64,000 bases of DNA from Mucilaginibacter tundrae (lineage in GTDB: Bacteria; Bacteroidota; Bacteroidia; Sphingobacteriales; Sphingobacteriaceae), in contig NZ_JACCBZ010000002.1 of the NCBI RefSeq assembly GCF_013408825.1, positions 310,001 to 374,000 on the forward strand, written 5' to 3'. A program made the position numbers and the translations under genes. The notes under the pieces were generated by a model that was given only the letters and a program-made list of their open reading frames with translations, was not told where the DNA came from and did no database searches. Below are positions 26,894-36,065 of the stretch, one piece after another. Numbering within the stretch: position 1 is the stretch's first letter; the number at the start of each line of letters is the position of its first letter.

Positions 26894-27637
26894 TTACCTG
26901 TTTGTAATGAAACCGGTATTGAATGCAGATGAATCAGTACGAAGCGGGATACCATAAGAATATAATGTATACAAATGCCCATCCTGAATAGTGGTTGAAC
27001 CTAAGCCTGTACTAAGGACGGTACCTGGTATACCTGTTTGCGTTACCTGAAAAATATAGTTACCTGCCGGTAATATTACATATGGCGAAACCGCAGCAAA
27101 TTTAACGGCAGAAAAAGCAAGGGTACCATTTGCTGTAACATCCAAAGTACTTTGTATAGCGGCGTTAACAAACCTTATTTTACCAAAACCCACCGGAGGA
27201 ATACTTGCCGTATCATCTGTTGTTAATATGGTGGTTAGAGTACTTTGGGAAGTGTCTGATATATTATTAAGGCCGGTAATAAATAAAGAATATTTATGAT
27301 TGGCCTGGAAGCCAAGGTGATTTATAGTGAAAAAGTTACTACTCGCAAGCGTAGTTGCTGATGACCTGATCTGCAGGGGGGTGTCAATAGAGTTAAGGTA
27401 GAAATATCCGGAAGAAAATGGATAGGAATAGGAATTAGTATTCTGTTTTATAAATCCAAGATATAAGTCAACCGGTTGAATATTGGGGCTAAGGTTTAAT
27501 ACTTCAAATTGTACATTTAATCCCACACTGCTTGCATTACCCGATTTGCCGCAAGACGATAAATATGGGGTTAAAAATACTGCTGCTATAATCAACAATA
27601 AAATGCCGTTTAAAGTATTGTTTTTGCTGCCGATCAT
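26894..27637 (-). CDS. DUF4397 lipoprotein (second of a pair)
   Basis: A 247-residue lipoprotein with lipobox Cys29 (LSSCGK). Its mature part matches DUF4397: a strand-rich VRFVNA-like segment (GKIRFVNAAIQSTLDVTANG) and a YTLYSYG repeat end. Its ATG overlaps the stop of the upstream DUF4397 gene by 4 nt (ATGA), so the two are translated together. The domain is common in Bacteroidota surface proteins; the ligand is unknown. Confidence 0.82.
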   Translation of the reverse strand: MIGSKNNTLNGILLLIIAAVFLTPYLSSCGKSGNASSVGLNVQFEVLNLSPNIQPVDLYLGFIKQNTNSYSYPFSSGYFYLNSIDTPLQIRSSATTLASSNFFTINHLGFQANHKYSLFITGLNNISDTSQSTLTTILTTDDTASIPPVGFGKIRFVNAAIQSTLDVTANGTLAFSAVKFAAVSPYVILPAGNYIFQVTQTGIPGTVLSTGLGSTTIQDGHLYTLYSYGIPLRTDSSAFNTGFITNR

Positions 27638-28359
27638 TGATTTAAGGGGATGTATTGATTAGTGGTTATACCTATGCCAAAAGCGGAGTTGCCCGTACCT
27701 GTTGGTGAGCCCTTAGTATATATTGTATAAATTGATCCTGATTGAAAAGCTATAGTGGTATCAAGCTGGGCTATGGTACTGTTAGACAAATAAATTTTCA
27801 CCTCCTGATTTTGAGATGCATTAAACTTCATAAATGGCGTAGTTGTACCAAAAGCCAGGCTTTTGATATTAATATTAACCGTATCGTTTGTACTCATAGT
27901 TACATTAAGTGGTCCCGAATTATAAGAAGCATTCACCATTCTTATTAGGCCAATAAAAACACTACCATTATTCTCAAGAGTATCAAATGCAGCTGTTATT
28001 GGATCAACCGTTGTAAAAAACTTATCGGCGGTTGTGCCTGCTACAAAAAAGGTATAATTAGTTGCTGAATCAAGTGCTACAGCCTTGGTGAATAGTACGT
28101 CCGTAGTACCGGTACGCCTGATCTGGAAATTCTGTGTTCCGCGTAAAAAGGGTAAATAGCCTGTTGCACCATCGGGATAAATACTTGAAGTGTTATTTTG
28201 CCTTACGTTGTTTTGGTAGATATTTACAGTATCGGTGGTGGTATTAACTACAATTACTTCAGGCGGGTTTTTATCGGATGGAGGAACCGTGTCTTTCCCC
28301 TTACATGCAGAAAAGCCTATCATAACAATGATCAATAATATTGGTATCCTGAAATTCAT
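27634..28359 (-). CDS. DUF4397 lipoprotein (first of a pair)
   Basis: A 241-residue lipoprotein with lipobox Cys19 (GFSACKGK) and a DUF4397-like mature region (VVNTTTDTVNIYQNN, IRMVNASYNSGPLNVTMS, IYTIYTKG). It is paralogous in layout to the gene it overlaps, implying tandem duplication and divergence. Two such lipoproteins in a coupled pair suggest they act together at the cell surface; this is inference. Confidence 0.82.
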   Translation of the reverse strand: MNFRIPILLIIVMIGFSACKGKDTVPPSDKNPPEVIVVNTTTDTVNIYQNNVRQNNTSSIYPDGATGYLPFLRGTQNFQIRRTGTTDVLFTKAVALDSATNYTFFVAGTTADKFFTTVDPITAAFDTLENNGSVFIGLIRMVNASYNSGPLNVTMSTNDTVNINIKSLAFGTTTPFMKFNASQNQEVKIYLSNSTIAQLDTTIAFQSGSIYTIYTKGSPTGTGNSAFGIGITTNQYIPLNQ

Positions 28360-28412
28360 ATAAGTAAATGCTATATAACTGCTATTACTGTGTATTTGTT
28401 ATCTTAATGAAC

Positions 28413-28439
28413 AAAAAAGTCCGGTTTTTATGCCGGACT
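28413..28439 (-). terminator. Terminator after dnaN
   Basis: AGTCCGG (28418-28424) pairs with CCGGACT (28433-28439). On the minus strand the stem is followed by six Ts. It lies about 32 bp past the dnaN stop. Confidence 0.8.
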
Positions 28440-28470
28440 CATTCTTGGATTTATAATTTAAGTTTACAAC

Positions 28471-29595
28471 TTAAGCGTAACTATTAAGCATTACCGGCAT
28501 TACCAACATCAATACATCCTCGTTTTCATCTCCGCCTTGCGGTAATAATAAGCCGGCACGGTTAGGTGTCGACATTTCCAATGATACTTCTTCACAGGCA
28601 AGATTTTTTAACATTTCTATTAAAAATCTCGCATTAAAACCAATCTCCATATCCTCGCCTTCATATTGACAGCTTAAACGCTCATGCGCCTCGTTTGCAA
28701 AGTCAATATCTTCTGATGATATGTTTAACTCGCTACCATTAATTTTAAGTCGTACCTGGTGCGTAGTTTTATTGGCGTAAATAGCAACACGGCTCAGTGA
28801 ACCTAAAAAGGACTGGCGGTCAATACTTAGTTTATTCGGGTTATTTAAAGGTATTACAGCTTCGTAATCAGGGTAGCGCTCATCAATTAAACGGCAAACC
28901 ATATTGATGTTACCAAATTTAAAGAAAGCGCTGGTATTGTTATATTCAACCGATACGTTTATATCATCAGTTGGTAACGCTGATTTTAAAAGCGTTAAAG
29001 CTTTTTTAGGCAATATGAATGATGCTGTGCTTGCAGCCTTAGCATCTTTACGGCGGTAACGGACTAACTTATGCGCATCTGTAGCTACAAAGGTTAATGA
29101 ATCCGTTGTTAGCTGGCAAAAAACTCCTGTCATAGCAGGGCGTAATTCATCATTACTTACTGCGAAAATTGTTTTATTGATCGCCTCAGCTAATACGGAT
29201 GCCGGAAGATTTACGGATGAAGCATTTTCAACAGTAGGTATTTTAGGGAAATCCTCACCATTCTCGCCACTTAGTTTGTATTTACCATCGCCCGCACTTA
29301 TTTCGATAGCAAAGGTACTGTCATCAACTGAAAAAGTAACCGGTTGCTCGGGCAGTGACTTAAGCGTTTCTAATAAAATACGTGATGGTATAGCAATACG
29401 GCCGTTCTCTTTAGCTTCAACGCTTAATGACGTGGTCATGCTGGTTTGCAGGTCGGTAGCCGAAATGGTTAAGTTTCCATCTTTTATCTCAAACAAAAAG
29501 TTCTCTAATATAGGCAATACGGTACTGTTGCTTAACGCGCCACTAACCGACTGTAATTGCTTGAGTAATGTTGAAGTAGAAACAATGAATCTCAT
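28471..29595 (-). CDS. dnaN: DNA polymerase III beta sliding clamp
   Basis: A 374-residue clamp protein with the three repeated beta-clamp domains (about 1-120, 121-245, 246-374). It begins MRFIVSTSTLLKQLQ and ends VMPVMLNSYA, the typical VMPM-like C-terminus. The frame opens at 29616, but ATG 29595 gives the family start. It is not next to dnaA here. A TACTTTTG box lies 23 nt upstream. It follows the gldFG gene on the same strand. Confidence 0.96.
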   Translation of the reverse strand: MRFIVSTSTLLKQLQSVSGALSNSTVLPILENFLFEIKDGNLTISATDLQTSMTTSLSVEAKENGRIAIPSRILLETLKSLPEQPVTFSVDDSTFAIEISAGDGKYKLSGENGEDFPKIPTVENASSVNLPASVLAEAINKTIFAVSNDELRPAMTGVFCQLTTDSLTFVATDAHKLVRYRRKDAKAASTASFILPKKALTLLKSALPTDDINVSVEYNNTSAFFKFGNINMVCRLIDERYPDYEAVIPLNNPNKLSIDRQSFLGSLSRVAIYANKTTHQVRLKINGSELNISSEDIDFANEAHERLSCQYEGEDMEIGFNARFLIEMLKNLACEEVSLEMSTPNRAGLLLPQGGDENEDVLMLVMPVMLNSYA

Positions 29596-29617
29596 ATATA
29601 AATTATAATTTATCACT

Positions 29618-29625
29618 CAAAAGTA
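29618..29625 (-). promoter_or_regulatory. Possible -7 promoter box for dnaN
   Basis: TACTTTTG on the minus strand (29625-29618) matches TAnnTTTG, 23 nt before the dnaN ATG and just after the gldFG stop. No TTTG -33 box was found at the right distance. Confidence 0.4.
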
Positions 29626-29631
29626 TAAAAT

Positions 29632-32037
29632 TTAACGAGCATACTTCCGCTTACGAATATAATGTTGAAAAATAGCAAATATTAACACTAAACACAAAGG
29701 CAAAATGGTATTAATTAATTGCCATTTCAATTTTTCGGCACGTATACGGGCGCGGTCAAGCAAACGGATCTGTATCTCCTTTGTACGCAGGGCGATAAGG
29801 CCTGAATCATCGGTCATGTAATCAGCAATATTCAGCAATAGATTTTTGTTGCCAAAGGTTTGTTGGGTATAGTGATCATAGCCTAAAGGATATGGCGAAC
29901 CATCCGCCCCTATCTGGTTTTTAAATACATCTCCATCACTAATGACAATCATTTTGGTGGGTTCGCTTACCGGCACTTGCGGGATGTTTTCGTTCAAACC
30001 TTCTGGAATTGGCCTGTTGAGGAAGTCGGATGGAAATGAACCTTCTAATAATACCGCAACTGTTTTTGGCGTGCTTTGGAACTCTTTAGGATCAGGTTCT
30101 TGCTCAACCGCTTGTAAAGAAAGCAATTTAGGCGTGCTTAGTTTTTTGTTATATGGCGAAGATGTTAACAATATTGTTTTGTTAACGCCTTTAACCGTTA
30201 ACGTATCAATAGTGCTGATAAATTGACTAAGAATACCATCCAGGTTTTTAACGATCGGATGTTTTGATGTGGGTATTAACACCGGGTAAAATAACCAGGG
30301 CACCATTTGTATTTGCGCCTGGCCGCCAACGTTACCGGTGGTTAACGGAATCTGGGCGCTATTTAAATCGGCTATCAGATCATAATTCAGGCGAACGCCG
30401 TAGGTAAATAACTGATCATCCAAGTTTAATTGCTTAGGAAAGGCCATTTCTTCGCCGCCATGACCACGGAGACTATCCAATTCGGCACTTACCGGATCTA
30501 TCGTCCATAATACACGACCGCCGCGCATAATGTATTGGTCGAGCTTATATTTTTCCTGTTCTGTGAAAGGCTTGTCGGGTTTTGGGATCACCAATAATTT
30601 GATGGTCATTAAGCCGGCAAACGGGATGGTTTTTAAGTCGACCCGGCCTACATCAAAACCATCGGATAGTGATTTCATTCCGTCTTCCAGTTGAAGGTCG
30701 GTTAGCTCATTATGGCCTTCGGTAAAACCAATTTCGGGTTTGCCGCCGCTGGTAAGTTTTTTTATGGCTGAGGAGAAAGCATACTCTAAATTTTGAATGG
30801 AGTTATTGATCACTTCATCATCAGATAAACCAATGCGTGACTGCATCAGGTTTACTACGATCTGTTTGCCCTGGTATTGCACCAAAGCCTCGGGAAATAA
30901 TAGCAATTGCGATACGCCGTTATCCGTTTTGACGCTGTAACCCTGCCCTACTATGCCTTTGGCTTCTAAAGAGTCATACACGGCCTTTTGGGCAGTATCG
31001 GGTAAGTTTTTAATATCAGCTATGGGGTCGACAATATCATACGTAAGGTTGCCATGGGTGTAGGCTTGCAGGTCGCTTAGCATATCACGCGTAGAGTGCT
31101 GCAGGCGTTTGGCCCATGAGGGAAAGTTATCTCCTTTTAGGTAGACCGTTACCTTGATAGGTTGAGTTAAACCACCCATGATCTGCCTGCTAATGGGCGA
31201 AATGGTGTAGCGTTTTTCTTTGGTAAAATCGAAACGGGTAAAAACTACGGCTGATATGATACCTAACACAATTAATACACCTATCCAGCCAAAAGTAAAC
31301 TTATTGAATACTGTTTTTTGGCGTTGTTTAAGTAACACGAACAGCGTCAACCATAAAAATATTCCCGCAAGGATGATAAAATAGGCCAGGTCGCGGGTAT
31401 CTAAAACACCACGACTAACGGATTGATAATGTTCGGTAATACCAAAATTTTCGAGCGTTAGGTTTTGAAGGGATAGTATCTGGCTCATGGAGTCGAATCC
31501 ACTGTAGAAAAAGAAGCATAAGAATACTGCAATTGTAAAGGCAATGATCTGATTTTTGCTGATGGATGAGGCAAATAAACCGATTGCCGCAAATGATGCA
31601 CCTAATAAAAACAAACCGATATATGAGCCGATAACCGCACCTGTATCAATATTACCTATCGGATTGCCTAATGTGTAAACCGAGTAATAATAAACCAGTG
31701 TGGGTACTAAAGAGAATAAAATAATTAGTAACGATGCTAAGTATTTGCCGACGACAATTTGCCAGTCGGTTAACGGGCGGGTTAGTAATAGTTCAAAAGT
31801 ACCTTCGCGCCGTTCCTCGGCCAGTGAGCGCATAGTAATGGCCGGTACGAGGAACATGAACAGGAATGGCGCGGTACTGAATAAACTATCTAAACCGGCG
31901 TAGCCATAATCCAGTATGCTTGAATCGGGAAATACCCATAAAAAAAGACCGAGTACTACCAAAAAAACGCCAATGGTAACATAAGCCACTAATGAGCTGA
32001 GGTAGGATGAAATTTCTTTTTTTAGGATACTGTACAT
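29632..32037 (-). CDS. GldF-GldG fusion, ABC transporter permease plus GldG-type protein
   Basis: An 801-residue protein that joins two proteins separate in Flavobacterium. Residues 1 to about 240 are a GldF-type ABC-2 permease with six membrane segments (MRSLAEERREGTFELLLTRPLTDWQIV). After LKQRQKTVFNKFTFGW comes a GldG-type protein with a membrane anchor, a large periplasmic part (ISRQIMGGLTQPIKVTVYLKG onward) and a C-terminal membrane helix with basic tail. The sum equals the expected total of GldF plus GldG. GldA/F/G form an ABC transporter first tied to gliding but present in non-gliders. It sits 3 nt after the barrel gene and downstream of gldA. Confidence 0.88.
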   Translation of the reverse strand: MYSILKKEISSYLSSLVAYVTIGVFLVVLGLFLWVFPDSSILDYGYAGLDSLFSTAPFLFMFLVPAITMRSLAEERREGTFELLLTRPLTDWQIVVGKYLASLLIILFSLVPTLVYYYSVYTLGNPIGNIDTGAVIGSYIGLFLLGASFAAIGLFASSISKNQIIAFTIAVFLCFFFYSGFDSMSQILSLQNLTLENFGITEHYQSVSRGVLDTRDLAYFIILAGIFLWLTLFVLLKQRQKTVFNKFTFGWIGVLIVLGIISAVVFTRFDFTKEKRYTISPISRQIMGGLTQPIKVTVYLKGDNFPSWAKRLQHSTRDMLSDLQAYTHGNLTYDIVDPIADIKNLPDTAQKAVYDSLEAKGIVGQGYSVKTDNGVSQLLLFPEALVQYQGKQIVVNLMQSRIGLSDDEVINNSIQNLEYAFSSAIKKLTSGGKPEIGFTEGHNELTDLQLEDGMKSLSDGFDVGRVDLKTIPFAGLMTIKLLVIPKPDKPFTEQEKYKLDQYIMRGGRVLWTIDPVSAELDSLRGHGGEEMAFPKQLNLDDQLFTYGVRLNYDLIADLNSAQIPLTTGNVGGQAQIQMVPWLFYPVLIPTSKHPIVKNLDGILSQFISTIDTLTVKGVNKTILLTSSPYNKKLSTPKLLSLQAVEQEPDPKEFQSTPKTVAVLLEGSFPSDFLNRPIPEGLNENIPQVPVSEPTKMIVISDGDVFKNQIGADGSPYPLGYDHYTQQTFGNKNLLLNIADYMTDDSGLIALRTKEIQIRLLDRARIRAEKLKWQLINTILPLCLVLIFAIFQHYIRKRKYAR

Positions 32038-32040
32038 TGA

Positions 32041-32613
32041 TTATTTAAATTGATACCTGTATGCAAATCTAAAAGCTATTCCGATTGTTGGGAAATCATA
32101 ATTAGTATTTGTTTTATAGCCGTGTTCATAAAGTGCGCTTAAATCAAAAGAGCTCATCCCACCTAAAGGTACAATTAAACCAGCCCCGCCAGAATATATG
32201 AAGGATGATGGCGCCGGGCTATTTGCAACGAAAGACTTACCAGCTTCACCCTCTACATAAACAAACCTTAGTGATTTTGGCAAATAGTAACGCAGCCCAC
32301 CTTTCACCGGGAAATAATGATAATTTGTGATGACATCTCCATTCCGAGAAGTTTTGAGATTATTATCCGCGTAATCTAAATACCCTGCTGTTATTGTTAA
32401 ATGTAATGCCGGTAAAACAGGCAGTTCCAATTTCATATTTAAACCAGCATCAAGATTAAAAATATTATCTTGATTGCGGTTATCGCCAAAAGGCGATGTT
32501 CCTACTTCAAATCCCGCGCTTAGGCTAACTTTACTTCCTGTTTGTGCAGTTGCTGTTTGCTTAATGAGGAATGACGTGATTGTTAAGATTATACAAATAA
32601 TAATTTTCCGCAT
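32041..32613 (-). CDS. Outer-membrane beta-barrel protein inside the gld operon
   Basis: A 190-residue protein with a signal peptide (IIICIILTITSFLIKQTATA before Q) and alternating aromatic strands ending YQFK, typical of a small outer-membrane barrel. It is inserted between gldA (4 nt after its stop) and gldFG (3 nt before its start), so it is co-translated with the transporter. No specific family is recognised. A partnership between the barrel and the GldAFG transporter is suggested by the tight spacing only. Confidence 0.72.
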   Translation of the reverse strand: MRKIIICIILTITSFLIKQTATAQTGSKVSLSAGFEVGTSPFGDNRNQDNIFNLDAGLNMKLELPVLPALHLTITAGYLDYADNNLKTSRNGDVITNYHYFPVKGGLRYYLPKSLRFVYVEGEAGKSFVANSPAPSSFIYSGGAGLIVPLGGMSSFDLSALYEHGYKTNTNYDFPTIGIAFRFAYRYQFK

Positions 32614-32617
32614 GGAA

Positions 32618-33325
32618 TTAATTGTTGGTTAGGTTGATAAAGATATTTTCTAAAGATATATCCTTATTTTTATTCCTCAAACCTTGCAAACTGTCGTTTG
32701 CAACAATTTTTCCTTTATTTATGATAATTACGTTATCACACACGGCCTCAACCTCCTGCATAATGTGAGTGCTTAGTACAATGGTTTTGGTTTTACCCAG
32801 TTCGGTTATTAGCTGGCGGATGCCAATTAATTGGTTTGGATCGAGCCCGGATGTTGGTTCATCCAAAATTAATACTTCAGGATCATGCAGAATAGCCTGC
32901 GCCAACCCTACCCTTTGGCGATACCCTTTAGATAATTGACCCACTTTTTTATGCTGTTCAGGGCCTAAACCAGTTTGCTCAATAACCTGGGCTATGCGTT
33001 TTTCAGGTGATGATATTTTGTGGATGCCCGCGATAAATCCTAAAGATTCCTTTACGTACATGTCCAGATAAAGCGAATTACTCTCGGGCAAGTAGCCGAT
33101 GTGCTTACGAACATCAAGTGATTGCTTTTCTATATCAAAACCGCAAACGCTGGCAGTGCCGGAGGTTTGGGGGATGAAACAGGTAAGTATCTTCATGGTG
33201 GTTGATTTACCTGCTCCATTTGGGCCTAAAAAGCCAAGTACGCCCGGCTGCGCCGAAAAAGAGATGCCGTCAACTGCTTTTTGTTTACCGTAAATTTTGG
33301 TTAAGGATTCAACACGGATACTCAT
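32618..33325 (-). CDS. gldA: Gliding-type ABC transporter ATP-binding protein GldA
   Basis: A 235-residue ATPase with Walker A GPNGAGKS (34-41), signature LSKGYRQ (131-137), Walker B VLILDEP (151-157) and the D-loop SGLD. It resembles GldA but is shorter than the roughly 300 residues usual for it: the segment between the core (NDSLQGLRNK) and the terminal LENIFINLT is missing. It is first in the operon gldA - barrel - gldFG and should power the fused permease. Confidence 0.85.
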   Translation of the reverse strand: MSIRVESLTKIYGKQKAVDGISFSAQPGVLGFLGPNGAGKSTTMKILTCFIPQTSGTASVCGFDIEKQSLDVRKHIGYLPESNSLYLDMYVKESLGFIAGIHKISSPEKRIAQVIEQTGLGPEQHKKVGQLSKGYRQRVGLAQAILHDPEVLILDEPTSGLDPNQLIGIRQLITELGKTKTIVLSTHIMQEVEAVCDNVIIINKGKIVANDSLQGLRNKNKDISLENIFINLTNN

Positions 33326-33441
33326 GGGGTAAAAATAGATTTTAGATTTGAGATATGAGACAGGAGAATGAAGATTTTATCATCATGCTCCCGGTTTCAT
33401 CAAATCGGCACCCCAAAATTTACGAAGGAAAATTTAATTAA

Positions 33442-33465
33442 GTGCTGACAGTGTTTTGTCAGCAC
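33442..33465 (-). terminator. Stem-loop after the flavin oxidoreductase gene
   Basis: GTGCTGACA (33442-33450) pairs with TGTCAGCAC (33457-33465) around a 6-nt loop, 7 bp past the stop at 33472 on the minus strand. The following sequence is AT-rich but not a pure T tract. Confidence 0.5.
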
Positions 33466-33471
33466 CCATAG

Positions 33472-34140
33472 TTATCTCTCAAAAACAACTGAATCAGCCT
33501 TAGCTCCTAATATTTCGAGTGTTTCAGAAATTTCTTTGACCATTGGATCTGGGCCGCAAACGTAGAAGTGCTTTTTGAAGTCGTCAACCTCTGATTTCAG
33601 GAAATCGGCATCGATGCGGCGGTGGTCGCCGGGTTTATTTTTGTCATCGGTGGTGGTGAAAATGGCTTTATCGCCTAACATCAGTTTAAGTTCATCAGCC
33701 AAAATAATATCCTCGCTGGTTTTGTTGCTGAAGAAAACCTTGTTATCGCCAATCTTGCCATCCTTATACAATTGTCTTAAGATAGCTATGAATGGCGTTA
33801 TCCCGGCACCGCCGGCAATAAAATAACCTTCGCCTTTGTATTCTATGGCGCCCCAGGCATCGCTGATGATGAATTCATCGCCGGGTTTAAGTTGGCTTAG
33901 GTGGTTGGTAACGCCTTCTTCACTGTCAGCATAGCTTTTTATAGTGAATTCGAGGTATGGATCAGTGTTTAGGCTTGTGAAGGTAAATGGGTTCTTTTTA
34001 TCCTTCCAATCGGGCTGATTGATGGAGAGATCGGTCGCCTGGCCGGGTGCGAAAGTGAATCCTTTAGGTTTTTCGACGCGGTAACGGTTAACATTGTGGG
34101 TAACGGGAGATATCGAGATGATTTTTACGGTGTGCGGCAT
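33472..34140 (-). CDS. FAD/NAD(P)H oxidoreductase of the ferredoxin reductase fold
   Basis: A 222-residue protein with an FAD-binding barrel (NPFTFTSLNTD, related to the RxYS motif) and an NAD(P) domain with GAGITPFIAILR (about 112-123) and the C-terminal YVCGPDPMV. There is no iron-sulfur cysteine cluster, so it is a bare reductase module like those that feed electrons to oxygenases or haem proteins. The partner is not encoded next to it. Confidence 0.82.
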   Translation of the reverse strand: MPHTVKIISISPVTHNVNRYRVEKPKGFTFAPGQATDLSINQPDWKDKKNPFTFTSLNTDPYLEFTIKSYADSEEGVTNHLSQLKPGDEFIISDAWGAIEYKGEGYFIAGGAGITPFIAILRQLYKDGKIGDNKVFFSNKTSEDIILADELKLMLGDKAIFTTTDDKNKPGDHRRIDADFLKSEVDDFKKHFYVCGPDPMVKEISETLEILGAKADSVVFER

Positions 34141-34219
34141 GATAAATTACTTTTATAGGTAATTTGTTTTGTGGGGATTTTGTTTGAGTGGGATGGCGGT
34201 TAAAATAAAGCCGATGTTC

Positions 34220-34346
34220 GGCTAAAGCCATTTTGCTTCCTTATAAATCCGCCCCATAAATGGGACGGCAATGATTTGATCGGCATAAATCATTGCCGTT
34301 GGCTTCAGCCAACGGATAAGTTAATTTTCTATAAATGGCTTTAGCC
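34220..34346. repeat. Nested inverted-repeat element upstream of glyS, type B
   Basis: Three nested pairings lie in about 125 bp. An outer pair, GGCTAAAGCCATTT (34220-34233), matches AAATGGCTTTAGCC (34333-34346). A middle pair, ACGGCAATGATTT (34265-34277), matches AAATCATTGCCGT (34287-34299). A compact hairpin CGTTGGCT/AGCCAACG spans 34297-34314. The arrangement looks like a mobile palindromic intergenic element, as repeated in many Bacteroidota genomes. It contains no gene. Confidence 0.7.
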
Positions 34347-34414
34347 TAATGAATACTGAAAAGCTATTTGCCGATGTTTTTAAATAAGCTGTTCCGCACT
34401 TCCGTAGTAAAAAC

Positions 34415-34422
34415 TATATTTG
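34415..34422 (+). promoter_or_regulatory. -7 promoter box for glyS
   Basis: TATATTTG (34415-34422) matches TAnnTTTG exactly and ends 8 nt before the glyS ATG at 34431. It lies inside the longer upstream extension of the frame, which argues for the shorter start and implies a very short or absent 5-prime leader. The -33 box is weak. Confidence 0.5.
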
Positions 34423-34430
34423 CCCCTATT

Positions 34431-35909
34431 ATGAGCAATGCACCTGAAGATCTTTTTAAAAATGTAATAGCGCACGCTAAGGAATACGGCTTTGTATTCC
34501 CATCGAGCGAGATATATGACGGCTTGAGCGCGGTTTACGACTACGGGCAGATGGGCGCCGAGTTGAAAAACAACATCAAGACGTATTGGTGGAAAGCCAT
34601 GGTGCAAATGAATGATAACATTGTCGGGATTGACAGTGCCATATTTATGCACCCGAAAATTTGGAAAGCGAGCGGCCACGTGGATGGTTTCAGCGATCCG
34701 ATGATCGATAACAAGGACTCAAACAAACGCTATCGTGCCGACCAGCTTTTGGAAGATAAGATAGCTAAATATGATGCAGACGGTCAAACTGATAAAGCAG
34801 AAACTTTACAGCACGACATGGACGAGGCGCTTAAAAATGAAGACCTGCCACGCCTGAAAGAACTGATCATCGAACATAAAATTGCTTGCCCTGTAAGCGG
34901 TACGGTTAACTGGACCGATGTTCGCCAGTTTAACCTGATGTTCAGCACCCAGATGGGCGCTGTAGCTGATGATGCTGATGTGGTTTACCTTCGCCCGGAA
35001 ACCGCGCAGGGTATATTTGTAAATTACCTGAACGTGCAAAAATCAGGCAGGATGAAGATCCCGTTTGGTATAGCGCAGATAGGTAAAGCATTCCGTAATG
35101 AGGTTATCGCGAGGCAATTCATTATCCGTATGCGCGAGTTTGAACAAATGGAGATGCAATTTTTTGTTCGCCCCGGCACACAAGCTGCATGGTTTGATAA
35201 ATGGAAACAAGCACGTCTCGACTGGCATTTGGCATTAGGTACCGATGTAAATAAATACCGTTTTCATGAGCATGTGAAACTGGCGCATTATGCTGATGCT
35301 GCTTTTGATATTGAGTTTGAATTCCCGTTTGGCTTTAAAGAAGTTGAGGGCATCCATAGCCGTACTGATTTTGATTTGAGTCAGCATCAGAAATTCTCAG
35401 GCAAGAAAATGCAATATTTCGATCCGGAGCTGGATGAGAACGGCAAGCCTTATGGCAATTATGTGCCTTATGTGATTGAAACTTCGATAGGTTTAGACCG
35501 TATGTTTTTATTGACGATGATCAACGCTTTTGAGGAAGAAGACCTGAGTACCGAAGAAAGACAGGATAGCCGTACCGTATTAAGGTTACATCCTTGCCTT
35601 GCACCGGTAAAAGCCGCTATATTCCCGTTAACTAAAAAAGACGGTCTGCCTGAAAAGGCTCGTGAGATAATGGATAGCCTGAAAACGGATTTCAACCTGC
35701 AATATGAGGAGAAAGACGCTATTGGTAAACGTTACCGCCGCCAGGATGCCATTGGCACACCTTTCTGTATCACGGTAGATCATCAAACTTTAGAAGATAA
35801 CACCGTTACCATCCGCTACCGCGATAAAATGGACCAGGAACGCGTTGCCGCTGATGACTTGCGTAAAATAATCGGCGATATGGTGAGCTGGAGAAATTTG
35901 TTGGGATAA
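34431..35909 (+). CDS. glyS: Glycine-tRNA ligase (single-chain, class II)
   Basis: A 492-residue class II synthetase of the eukaryote/Gram-positive type. It shows GFVFPSSEIYDGLSAVYDYGQMG (motif 1 region), the YLRPETAQGIFVNY loop, the RNEVIARQFIIRMREFEQMEMQFF motif 2, IGLDRM (motif 3), and a C-terminal anticodon domain. ATG 34431 (MSNAPEDLF) was chosen over the frame opening at 34368 because a promoter box lies between. Its end is convergent with a barrel gene across a hairpin. Confidence 0.96.
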   Translation: MSNAPEDLFKNVIAHAKEYGFVFPSSEIYDGLSAVYDYGQMGAELKNNIKTYWWKAMVQMNDNIVGIDSAIFMHPKIWKASGHVDGFSDPMIDNKDSNKRYRADQLLEDKIAKYDADGQTDKAETLQHDMDEALKNEDLPRLKELIIEHKIACPVSGTVNWTDVRQFNLMFSTQMGAVADDADVVYLRPETAQGIFVNYLNVQKSGRMKIPFGIAQIGKAFRNEVIARQFIIRMREFEQMEMQFFVRPGTQAAWFDKWKQARLDWHLALGTDVNKYRFHEHVKLAHYADAAFDIEFEFPFGFKEVEGIHSRTDFDLSQHQKFSGKKMQYFDPELDENGKPYGNYVPYVIETSIGLDRMFLLTMINAFEEEDLSTEERQDSRTVLRLHPCLAPVKAAIFPLTKKDGLPEKAREIMDSLKTDFNLQYEEKDAIGKRYRRQDAIGTPFCITVDHQTLEDNTVTIRYRDKMDQERVAADDLRKIIGDMVSWRNLLG

Positions 35910-35947
35910 AACCTAAAACACATCAAACAAAAAAGGAGGCTAATTAG

Positions 35948-35983
35948 CCAGTTATGGTCAGAAGAAATTCTAACCATAACTGG
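35948..35983. terminator. Hairpin between the convergent glyS and barrel genes
   Basis: CCAGTTATGGT (35948-35958) pairs with ACCATAACTGG (35973-35983), with an inner AGAA/TTCT pair and a GAAA-type loop. There is no T tract next to it, so it may be a transcript end or RNA stabiliser more than a classic terminator. Confidence 0.45.
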
Positions 35984-36065
35984 TATAATCGCTTATTTAT
36001 TTAATTGATGTAAAATACGTATTTCGTTAAAATAGCCAACTCCATTGATAGAGTTAGTATATCTC

